A stretch of 64,000 nucleotides of DNA. It comes from Streptomyces actuosus (GTDB lineage: Bacteria > Actinomycetota > Actinomycetes > Streptomycetales > Streptomycetaceae). Where the stretch lies: assembly GCF_016921115.1 (NCBI RefSeq), contig NZ_JAFFZS010000001.1, positions 434,001 to 498,000 of the forward strand. Direction: 5' to 3'. The translations under genes were made by a program, and so were the position numbers. Of the stretch, positions 57,153-64,000 are shown one piece after another. Below the pieces are notes generated by a model. The model had not been told where the DNA came from. It ran no database searches and saw only the letters and a list, made by a program, of their open reading frames with translations. The stretch's first letter is position 1. Every line of letters starts with the position of its first letter.

Positions 57153-59438
57153 TCAGCGGCCGCGCGTGTGCTCGGTGACGAACGTGTAGCCCTGGGGCAG
57201 TTCCCAGCCATCCGCCTTGCCGAGTCCGCTGCAGTGCTCTCGGAAAGCCGCCCGCTGTGCGTCACTGGGCGAGCATCCCGGCCGCAGCCGGCGCAGATGA
57301 CCGGGGACGAACTGGACGGCGAGCAGCCCTTCACCGCCCGGTTCCGTGCCGCCCCAGGGGCGGATCACCCGCCGTCGTGCCGGGCGGTAGCCGATGAGCG
57401 GGATGGTCAGCTCCCTGTCGCGCGCCGGGAAGTGCGGCTGCCCCCACGGGTCCCGGCTGCCGAGGGCCGGTTGCAGAAGCCGTTCGGCGAGCAGTTCCGC
57501 AACCGCCGATTCCAGGGCGGCGGCCTGCGACCGCGCCGGCCGGCACCCGTAGACGGCACTCGGCAGGACCGAACGGTCCATCAACGCGTGACCGTCCAGA
57601 GTGAGCAGACCGCACCGGCGCACCGTGCGCATCACCAGCTGCCGGGGGCCGAGCCCGCCCGCACTGTCACCGTGACGGTCACTGCCCGGCGTGTCCTCCC
57701 TGGTGAGCACACGAGGGTCGTAACGGTGTCCGGTCTCACGGTCGCCGACCTGGACCCGCTCCGTGAGTAGGGTCGTGACCAGGCGGATCACCGTATCGCC
57801 GCGCAGCTGTCGCAGTTCGAGCAGAAGGCCGGGAAAGAAGTCGCGGGGCCAGGTGATGCCCACCAAACGGCCGGCTTCGTCACCGAGTTCGGCGGTGACG
57901 TCCTGTGTCGCCTCCTTCTCGTCCAGCACCTCCCCGGCGTGGTCGATGTCGAGGCGCACCGTGGGGTGAGCGCGGTGGGACGGGCGAAGATCCTCTACCA
58001 CCAAGGGATGCAAGGGGAACCAGCCGTCCCTGAGATGGGCCAGCCGCAGGGGCGTCCGCCAGACGATCTCCATCACGTCGTCGCGCAGAAGTTCGCCGGT
58101 GTCGAGGGAGGCGTCATCGGTCAGGGGGAGATCGACCGGGTCCAGTTCCGCTTCCGGCTCCGACGACGCGGGCAAGGTGGACACCCAGCCGAGTCCGGCC
58201 GGGATCAGGGGGTCTCCGGGTGGCTCCGCGTCACCGGGATGACGGGACCGCCACACGCCTCCCCCCTCGAACGCGTCGTCGAGGGTGATCCGGGAGCCGT
58301 TCTCGAAAAGGCCCTGCTCGCTGTCTCCTTGGACGACGTCGGCGAGCGCCACGTTCGCCCGGCACACCGCGGATGCGTACCCCACGCCCGTCAGCTGTGC
58401 CGACGCTCCGGGGAAGGCGCGCAACCGCGGTCCCACCGCTGTGTAGACGGTGAGGGGTGCGGCGAGCCCGTAGCGCCGCCTGGCCGGGGTGGCCGCGCGC
58501 TCCACCGCCGCTGCCAGGGATTTCAGGTCGCCTCCGCCCAGGGGTCCGGTGTCCCGCCAGCAGTCCGCCAGAGACGTCCGGGTCATGGCGTAGTGACCCC
58601 AGAGGCGCAGCGCGGTGCTGGAGTGGAGGACGCCTCGTACCGTATCGAGAAGACCGGCCAGACCCGCCCGCAGGCCGTCTTCGTCCGTGCTGCCCACCAG
58701 CGCGGCGAGGGACACGGGGACGACGGGACTGAGCAGCTGCTCGCGTGCCGTCGTCAGGAGATGCCGGGCGTAGGCGTTCAGTTCGTCGCGCTGGGCCGCT
58801 TCCCCGGACGGGTAGCACACGTCGACCACGAGATGCCCGTCCTCATTGATCCAACGACGGCGCGTGCGTAAGCGATGATGCTGGGCCGGCGACAGGCTCA
58901 AGGCCGGGCCGAAGGCGTGCAGGTCCGGGACCAGCAGCTCCCTACGCCGGGGCGCGGCGCCGCTTCCCGGCCTCGCCGGCCCCTCGGCACCCGCGGGCGC
59001 CCCCGACAGCCAGGCCGGCACGTCACCGAGCGCACCTGTCTCCGGGTGGGCGCCCTCCCGGTAGACGATCTCGGCGTAGAGCGGATCCGACCCGGTGGCG
59101 ACGCACACCATGGCACCGACCGGGAGCACCGGAGCGCACTCTCCGAACGTGATCACAGGAAAGTCGTCGAGACGCAGCGGGCTGCCACCGTAGCCCTCGC
59201 CACCCAGGTCGTACCCGAAGTAGACGGCGTTGAAGGCGACGGCGGTATGCACCGGGGCCGTTCGGGCTGCGACAACCGCTTCGAGGTAACGCCGCAGCCG
59301 GTCCCGTTCCTCGTCGGGTACGGACTCGTACCCCCTGGCCATGGCGGACGTCAGCAGGGCCCTGTCACCGTACGGATCCGGTACCCCCGTTCCATCGTTG
59401 TCACCGGCCGTTGCCTGCACATACGGGTCCCCACCCAT
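57153..59438 (-). CDS. 761-residue protein of unknown function, partner of the large ATPase
   Basis: ATG 59438 follows GGAGGTGTC directly; an ATG in the same frame at 59456 is a second choice. The protein has no signal peptide or membrane helix. I recognise no catalytic motif. Segments that look structured are VHTAVAFNAVYFGYDLGGEG near the N-terminus, HHRLRTRRRWINEDGHLVVD around 185, and RRRVIRPWGGTEPGGEGLLA near the C-terminus. It is the first of two genes reading into the 2021-residue ATPase gene, with a 141-base spacer. The pairing suggests a two-component complex. Codon use is like the neighbours, so there is no sign of very recent transfer. Confidence 0.75.
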   Translation of the reverse strand: MGGDPYVQATAGDNDGTGVPDPYGDRALLTSAMARGYESVPDEERDRLRRYLEAVVAARTAPVHTAVAFNAVYFGYDLGGEGYGGSPLRLDDFPVITFGECAPVLPVGAMVCVATGSDPLYAEIVYREGAHPETGALGDVPAWLSGAPAGAEGPARPGSGAAPRRRELLVPDLHAFGPALSLSPAQHHRLRTRRRWINEDGHLVVDVCYPSGEAAQRDELNAYARHLLTTAREQLLSPVVPVSLAALVGSTDEDGLRAGLAGLLDTVRGVLHSSTALRLWGHYAMTRTSLADCWRDTGPLGGGDLKSLAAAVERAATPARRRYGLAAPLTVYTAVGPRLRAFPGASAQLTGVGYASAVCRANVALADVVQGDSEQGLFENGSRITLDDAFEGGGVWRSRHPGDAEPPGDPLIPAGLGWVSTLPASSEPEAELDPVDLPLTDDASLDTGELLRDDVMEIVWRTPLRLAHLRDGWFPLHPLVVEDLRPSHRAHPTVRLDIDHAGEVLDEKEATQDVTAELGDEAGRLVGITWPRDFFPGLLLELRQLRGDTVIRLVTTLLTERVQVGDRETGHRYDPRVLTREDTPGSDRHGDSAGGLGPRQLVMRTVRRCGLLTLDGHALMDRSVLPSAVYGCRPARSQAAALESAVAELLAERLLQPALGSRDPWGQPHFPARDRELTIPLIGYRPARRRVIRPWGGTEPGGEGLLAVQFVPGHLRRLRPGCSPSDAQRAAFREHCSGLGKADGWELPQGYTFVTEHTRGR

Positions 59439-59700
59439 GACACCTCCGCCGCACACGGGTCACCCCGGCCCGACTGCGGTAATTCCGCAGACTATGCCCG
59501 CGCCTGGGGTTCCTGCGGCACTTTCGTCACTTTGCGACGGCTGGCAGCGGTGGGCGCCGAGCACTACGTGTCGGCGCCACCTGGTCACAGCACGTGGAGA
59601 TGCCGCACAAGCAGGAGCCGCCCACGCCGAGGACAGGCCCACGCCGGGCAGCAGCCCCGTGGCCTCGGGCCCGCCGCCGTACCCGGGTCGGCTGCGCGGA

Positions 59701-60114
59701 TCACGTGCTGCCGTTCCGGGCCCGGGTCAGCTGCTTCAGTTCGATGATGGTCGCGACGGCGCGCAGCCAGGTGGCCGCGGTGTCGTCGACGGCGATCCCA
59801 CCGGCGAGTTCGGCGCCGGCCCGCAGCCACTCCCGTACGAGGACGGCCGCCTCCCGGCGGGGCAGGGGCTCGGGCAGTTCCGCGGCACGGACGAGTCCGC
59901 CGGCGCGCACGGTGTCGGCGAGGAAGGCGACCGAGCGCGGCTCGGTACCGAGGCGGTCGAGGACGACGGCTGCGGCCGCGGCGCCGTCGCCGAACAGGGC
60001 GGTGCGCCGTGGGCCGGGCTCGGCGGCGAGGCCGTAGCGCAGCAGGACGGTGATGTCGAGCCGGGCCAACTCGTCGTCCGTGCGGTCCGGCGGGTACGGG
60101 GCGTCGTCGTTCAT
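59701..60114 (-). CDS. 137-residue helical protein of unknown function in the toxin operon
   Basis: This small acidic and Ala-rich, probably all-helical protein starts MNDDAPYPPDRTDDELARLD and has no signal peptide. ATG 60114 lies 46 bases after the stop of the chagasin-like lipoprotein gene. It is the last gene of the four-gene operon 62638-59701. It may be a chaperone or second immunity protein for the secreted toxin; the sequence itself does not say. Confidence 0.7.
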   Translation of the reverse strand: MNDDAPYPPDRTDDELARLDITVLLRYGLAAEPGPRRTALFGDGAAAAAVVLDRLGTEPRSVAFLADTVRAGGLVRAAELPEPLPRREAAVLVREWLRAGAELAGGIAVDDTAATWLRAVATIIELKQLTRARNGST

Positions 60115-60160
60115 GGCGGGGCCTCGGGTGTCTCGTCTGGTCTGTCTGGTCCGCTGCGGC

Positions 60161-60712
60161 TCAGTCGACGGTGACGGTGTAGGTGATGCGCTCGGGGGCC
60201 GGGGAGGGGCTGGCCGTCCCCGTGGCGGGGGTGGTGGGGGTGGCGGAGGGGCCGGTCGTCTCGGGGGGCCGGGAGGAGGTGTTGCCCTGGCAGGTGGTGA
60301 ACGTGCAGTGCAGCAGGGTGAACCGGGTGGTCCCCCTGCCCTTGGCCTCGAAGGTGAAGGTGAGCCGCCCGCCGGAGCCGGGCGCCGGCTCGTCGCCGGA
60401 GTCCGGCGCGTAGTCCCGGCCGCGGCTGACCAGCACCGCGCTGTCGGGCCGGGGGTCGACCAGGTACCAGTACTCGCGGGTGGAGGCGTTCTGGTCGACG
60501 GTGAGGGTGAAGCGCTCGCCCGGCTCGGCGGTGATGCTGGTGTCCTGCAGCGAGTGGCTCGTCGGTCGGCTCGCGGTGTTCGTGGAGCCGGCGGCCGGTT
60601 CGTCGGTGCCGGAGCCGCAGCCCGTGGTGAGAGCGAGGAGCGCGGCCGCCGCGATCGCGGCACCGCCCCGGCTACCGCGGAAGATAGACGCTGTACGCGT
60701 TGGGGAGTTCAC
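60161..60712 (-). CDS. chagasin-like (I42) protease-inhibitor lipoprotein, candidate immunity protein
   Basis: GTG 60712 opens a 183-residue lipoprotein with signal AAIAAAALLALTTGC (Cys32). A single beta domain of about 90 residues follows the I42 pattern: GERFTLTVDQNASTREYWYL aligns with the family's N-x-T-x-G-Y-x-W loop, and PGSGGRLTFTFEAKGRGTTR with the G-x-G-G loop. The third loop (RPW) is not clear. A Ser/Thr/Pro tail ends in ITYTVTVD. Chagasin-type proteins block papain-family cysteine proteases by inserting these loops in the active site. The gene overlaps the end of the protease-toxin gene by 41 bases. It would sit on the outer face of the membrane and protect the producer from its own toxin. 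Start codons further upstream do not give a lipoprotein signal. Confidence 0.7.
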   Translation of the reverse strand: MNSPTRTASIFRGSRGGAAIAAAALLALTTGCGSGTDEPAAGSTNTASRPTSHSLQDTSITAEPGERFTLTVDQNASTREYWYLVDPRPDSAVLVSRGRDYAPDSGDEPAPGSGGRLTFTFEAKGRGTTRFTLLHCTFTTCQGNTSSRPPETTGPSATPTTPATGTASPSPAPERITYTVTVD

Positions 60713-62255
60713 TGTTGGATGCCTTGCCCATGTGGCCGTTGATGAAGTCGTCCTCGCTGACCCAGGTGGTCGAGCCCCAGGGGTTGTACACCTGAAGCAT
60801 GTCACCCTCCTGGGCGATGATGGTCATCGCGTGGGCGCCCTCCTTGCCCGAGACGTCGACCGGCACCGGCCGCCCCTGCGCCACCGACTTCTCGACCTCG
60901 GTGAGGACCGCCCTGCGGTCGGCGGCGCTGTTCAGGTCCTGCCGCTCGTAGTCACTGCCGGTGGCGCTGCCGACGGTGCTGTCGTAGATCCGTTCCTGCC
61001 CCTCGGGCCCCATGCCGCTCCATTTCTCACCGCCGTCGCCCGCGGTGTGCAGCCGGTGCTGTTCGGCCACCAGGCGCTGCTTGAATGCCTCGGGGTCGTC
61101 CTGCTGCCCGTCGGGGCCGCCGGTGAGGTCGAGCGCGTACAAGGGGTCGACCATGGCGCGGGACGTGACGGTGGACGAGGCCACACACGTGCCCTCGGAG
61201 CCGTCGCCGCCCTGGATCCACCGCTGGCCGTCGAACGTGACGTAGTCCGTGTTGTAGTTCGAGCCGTTCGGCGCCAGACCCTCGTCCCTCATGCTGTCCG
61301 CGTCGGTGACGACCGGAGTGAGGTGACGGCGCAGCCAGTCGGGATCCTTGCCGTGGATCTTGTCCTGGAACCTACCGATCTCGGCGACGCTGTGGCCGGC
61401 GGCCAGGGCCTTCATCAGGTAGGCCCGCTCCTGCGGACTGTCCGACCTCGCCAGCATCCGCTCCATGGCCGTCTCGTCGTCGAGGCTCAGCAGGTCCATG
61501 CGGGTCGAGGCGCGCTTCAGGTCGTCGGCCGTGAGGATCTCGTTCAGCTCGGTGTCGGCGCCCGCGACGCCGGTGTCGGCGAGCATCAGCTTGTCGACGG
61601 CCGCGAGTTCGCTGGTCTCCATCTTCCCGGCCCGCGCCTCGGAGGCCCACTTGTTCAGGTCCCGGGCCGCGACGCGGGTGGCCTCCTGCGCGTCGGAGAC
61701 GGCTTCGTGCATCAGGTCGACCGCGTGGGAGCCGTAGTGGGCGGCGTTCTTGCGGTCCCACTCCTCGTCGCCGTTCTCGTACAGGTCGTCGAAGAAGCCG
61801 TCCTTGCCACCGAGCATCGTCTTCTGTTCGAGCAGCAGTCCGCGGCCCTGCTCGTCCTTGCGCTGCGCGGCGCCGATCGCGTCGGCCAGCGTCAGCAGCA
61901 CCGACGTGCACCCCTGGAACGCCTCGCTCATCCGGGTCACGGAACGCCCGGCGGCGTTCACCACGTCGGAGGCGAGGACGCTCGTGTCGCCGACCCACAC
62001 CTCCGGAAGGCCCTTGCGGCCGACCCGGTCGACCTGGTCGAAGACGCTGCCGACCTGGTTCACCTGGCCGCGGTAGAGCTGTGCCAGGCCCTCCAGCACA
62101 CCCTGGTCGCCGCCCGGAGCGGGTACCGAGAGGGCGTCGTCGATCAGGTCGAGGAGGTCGTTCTTGCTGCCGGCGCCGAGCATCTTCTTGGACAGCCCGG
62201 CGAGCCAGTCGAGGCGGAGGGAAGGAGAGTCGAGGGGAGAGGAGAAGAAGGACAC
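60672..62255 (-). CDS. exported papain-like cysteine protease toxin (type VII secretion type)
   Basis: The protein has 527 residues. The first ~330 are helical and soluble with no signal peptide (VWVGDTSVLASDVVNAAGRS is WXG-like in position), the architecture of type VII substrates. The C-terminal ~190 residues form a papain/C39-like fold: nucleophile Cys357 in GDGSEGTCVASSTVTS, His475 in GAHAMTIIAQEG, and Asn491 in YNPWGSTTWVSEDDF. The NPWG motif is typical of calpain/papain-type enzymes. GTG 62255 lies 11 bases after the stop of the WXG100-like gene, and the chagasin-like gene overlaps the 3' end. It likely acts on neighbouring cells. No type VII machinery genes lie in this window. Confidence 0.78.
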   Translation of the reverse strand: MSFFSSPLDSPSLRLDWLAGLSKKMLGAGSKNDLLDLIDDALSVPAPGGDQGVLEGLAQLYRGQVNQVGSVFDQVDRVGRKGLPEVWVGDTSVLASDVVNAAGRSVTRMSEAFQGCTSVLLTLADAIGAAQRKDEQGRGLLLEQKTMLGGKDGFFDDLYENGDEEWDRKNAAHYGSHAVDLMHEAVSDAQEATRVAARDLNKWASEARAGKMETSELAAVDKLMLADTGVAGADTELNEILTADDLKRASTRMDLLSLDDETAMERMLARSDSPQERAYLMKALAAGHSVAEIGRFQDKIHGKDPDWLRRHLTPVVTDADSMRDEGLAPNGSNYNTDYVTFDGQRWIQGGDGSEGTCVASSTVTSRAMVDPLYALDLTGGPDGQQDDPEAFKQRLVAEQHRLHTAGDGGEKWSGMGPEGQERIYDSTVGSATGSDYERQDLNSAADRRAVLTEVEKSVAQGRPVPVDVSGKEGAHAMTIIAQEGDMLQVYNPWGSTTWVSEDDFINGHMGKASNSELPNAYSVYLPR

Positions 62256-62266
62256 CGGCCCGTTCC

Positions 62267-62638
62267 TCAGTAGCTCGACAGGGCCGAGGTGCGCCCGCCG
62301 TGCGTCGATGTGTCGGTGAGGGCGCTCGTGCCGCCGGTGCGGACGCTACCCGCGTGCGTCTTCACCAGCCCGTCGGTGCCGTGGTACGTCTTCTTGGCCA
62401 ACTGCACCTCGTCACCGAGCTCGTGCAACGCCGACGCCAGTGTCTTGGCCTCCGACTCCCAGGCCGTGACGAACGCGTTCAGCGCCGACGCGGCGTCGTG
62501 TCCGCCGACTTCGCCGTACGAGTAGCTCGTGCGGTGCTTGACGGCCGAGCTGACGCCGTCCATGTCCGTTCCGGCGTCGTCGAGTTGCTGGGCCTGGCCT
62601 GTCATGCCGGCCTTGACCTGGTAGCCGTCCGAGCGCAC
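62267..62638 (-). CDS. WXG100/T7SS-like small helical protein
   Basis: This 123-residue protein has a helical hairpin (AGMTGQAQQLDDAGTDMDGV, then FVTAWESEAKTLASALHELG), the pattern of WXG100/ESX partner proteins. The central W-x-G is replaced by a tight turn around GGHD. The C-terminal tail is Ser/Thr/Gly-rich. GTG 62638 follows GGAGG. It is the first gene of the toxin operon and probably the secretion partner of the protease that follows. Confidence 0.75.
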   Translation of the reverse strand: MRSDGYQVKAGMTGQAQQLDDAGTDMDGVSSAVKHRTSYSYGEVGGHDAASALNAFVTAWESEAKTLASALHELGDEVQLAKKTYHGTDGLVKTHAGSVRTGGTSALTDTSTHGGRTSALSSY

Positions 62639-63138
62639 CGTGCCTCCCCCGTATGCATTCGATCATGACCGGCAGCAGGCTAACACGCGGCGTTCATATG
62701 GAGGATCACATGTCGTCCGCCACACACGCCCCCTCCACATCACCGCTCATGCCAGGTCAGGACTGGGTGCCTGTGGCCCCCAGGGTCTCGGCTGCAGCTC
62801 CCCGCAGGCGTGCGGTGTGCAGGATGCCGTGCGCAGGAAAGGACGTCGCACCGCTGCCGTTCCGGCTCTTCCTCGGCCTCCCCGAACGTCGCGGGCGCCG
62901 GTGTTCACGCCGGCGCCGCTCGCCCGAAGCCACACGGCTGTCCGCAGGGCTCGGGGCGAGTTCGCGTGACCGGAGCTCGCCCGCCAGGGCGTGACGCGGA
63001 AAGCCGGCGAGAGCTCAGGCCGCCGGCGTGCGGAAGCCGGTCGCCGCTGCGGTGGGGCCCGGCCCCGCGTCGGCGTGGACCTCCCAGCGGGCATGCCTGC
63101 CCGTGCGCAGGCACTGAGGTGGTGCCGCCCGGGCCTGT
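62639..63138. other. 500-base intergenic region
   Basis: There is no supportable gene. It contains the presumed promoter of the toxin operon near 62650-62720, where GC content drops. The rest shows only shadow frames and is close to the 3' end of the catalase relic. Confidence 0.4.
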
Positions 63139-63517
63139 TCACGCCCTGTGCTGCAGGGAGCGCCGTGCGGGGTTGCCCTGTTCGGCGGCCTTGGGGTCCT
63201 TCTCGTCGGCCTTCGCCCGGATCTCGCCGTCGGCCGTCCAGCTGGGCGGGGAACCGTAGCGCTCGGGATCGGCCGAGGGGCCGCCCCTGGAGTGCGGGGC
63301 GCAGACCGGGTCGGTCGTGTTCCGGTAGGCCATCGCGCCGCCCTTGGAGTACGTGTGGACGTCGACGACGGGAGCGTTCACCGGCAGCTGCTGGTGGTTG
63401 GTGCCGATCGGTGGCGGAGGGCGTCCGCGTAGGAGAACAGCCGGGCGAGCAGCATGCGGTCCGGGCTCGGTCCGATGCCGGGGACGAAGTTGTCGGGCTG
63501 GAAGGCCGCCTGTTCGA
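63139..63517 (-). pseudogene. catalase remnant (frameshift plus internal deletion)
   Basis: Reading leftward, [20 protein letters not shown] and LFSYADAL are unmistakable clade 3 catalase core sequence. A frameshift near 63415 follows, and the frame resumes with [20 protein letters not shown] and KGGAMAYRNTTDPVCAPHSR. After TADGEI the sequence jumps to RAKADEKDPKAAEQGN, the usual C-terminus, so roughly 70-80 residues are missing (estimate from memory of the family). The 5' two thirds, with the haem-binding His and Tyr, is also absent. The remnant ends with an intact stop. It is not functional. Confidence 0.88.
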
Positions 63518-63530
63518 TCTTTCTACGTCG

Positions 63531-63857
63531 TCACTTGCCCAGTGCCTGGCGCAGTTCGTCCTTGTTCATGGTGGACCGGCCGTCGATGTTCTTCCTCTTG
63601 GCTTCCTCGTACAGTTGGTCCCTGGTCGGTCCCTGAGCGCCGCGGTGTGAGCGCTCGCCCCCGCGCTGCGGGGCCGACTTGGGGTCCTGGGTCGAGACCT
63701 TGCCGGCGCGCTCCGACTCACCGGACCGCGCGCGCTGCTTGTTGACGGTGCGGGCCGCGATTTCCTTCGCCCTCTCGGTGGGGGTGCCGCGTTTCTCGGC
63801 CTCCTCCTTGATGTGCTCGTACTGCCGCTCCCGCTTGCGTGAGGATCCGGCCGGCAT
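63531..63857 (-). CDS. small basic protein with SAP/Rho-N-like C-terminus
   Basis: This 108-residue protein begins MPAGSSRKRERQYEHIKEEA, a charged helical stretch. It ends with PTRDQLYEEAKRKNIDGRST and MNKDELRQALGK, which looks like the Rho N-terminal or SAP-type helix-extended-helix that binds nucleic acid. Similar proteins are often labelled plasmid-stabilisation proteins in Streptomyces genomes, a name without firm evidence. ATG 63857 follows AAGGAG. It ends 14 bases from the catalase relic on the same strand. Confidence 0.8.
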   Translation of the reverse strand: MPAGSSRKRERQYEHIKEEAEKRGTPTERAKEIAARTVNKQRARSGESERAGKVSTQDPKSAPQRGGERSHRGAQGPTRDQLYEEAKRKNIDGRSTMNKDELRQALGK

Positions 63858-64000
63858 GGCGATCTCCTTGTTCGTGGTGTGCATGCGCCGTCCGGGAAGC
63901 GGCGGCGCCGAGCCCTCAGCGCCCGGCGGACGGGGTGCGGGGCCGGGTGTGTCCACGCGGCGATCGTCCCGCGTGCCCCCGAGGGCGTGACCGGAGGCGG

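Overview
The window is chromosomal DNA of a Streptomyces-type actinobacterium. GC content is very high and almost every codon ends in G or C. GTG and TTG starts are common. Gene content is typical of the group: Rpf/LysM/M23 cell-wall hydrolase, actinobacterial GlgA/GlgC pair, WXG100-type secreted proteins, WS/DGAT acyltransferases, and a non-ribosomal peptide cluster. No rRNA, tRNA, CRISPR array or complete insertion sequence was found.

Layout. 1-6866: a mannoside-type sugar utilisation locus on the minus strand (GH38 alpha-mannosidase, a decayed gene, a GH5-like hydrolase, two permeases, a binding lipoprotein), divergent from a LacI regulator and with strong palindromic operators between them. 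6898-13561: accessory metabolism (VOC protein, amidase, a conserved-looking 57-residue peptide, a degenerate HD protein, an SDR with a zinc ribbon, a WS/DGAT). 14053-16476: glycogen genes glgA-glgC. 16516-25919: iron reductase-like protein, DMT exporter, Rpf-LysM-M23 hydrolase, gnd, panD, a quinone-oxidoreductase-like enzyme and its TetR regulator with an operator over its promoter. 26383-43664: a second WS/DGAT, a truncated IS4-family transposase, then a biosynthetic cluster. 44054-50753: EF-hand protein, an SDR lacking the catalytic Lys, cold-shock protein with a C-terminal extension, metallophosphoesterase, an Lrp regulator divergent from an SMP-30 lactonase. 50946-59438: two very large proteins of unknown role, one a P-loop ATPase. 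59701-62638: a type VII secretion-like toxin operon. 63139-63857: catalase pseudogene and a small SAP/Rho-N-like protein.

How the genes work together. The cluster at 29463-43664 has a discrete KAS III and ACP on the plus strand. The minus-strand operon holds a methyltransferase, a P450, a two-module NRPS (C-A-T-C-A-T-TE), a flavin monooxygenase fused to a PapA5/condensation-like acyltransferase, and a second methyltransferase. The first A domain carries the full EntF-type serine code and the second resembles proline codes. A Ser-Pro NRPS beside a group A flavin monooxygenase is the logic of pyrrolizidine alkaloid clusters (pyrrolizixenamide, legonmycin, brabantamide). This assignment is inference, and the fused acyltransferase would be new to that chemistry as far as I know. 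The operon at 60161-62638 pairs a WXG100-like protein and an exported papain-like cysteine protease with a lipoprotein resembling chagasin, a known inhibitor fold for papain-family enzymes. This suggests a toxin with an immunity protein that is a classical protease inhibitor.
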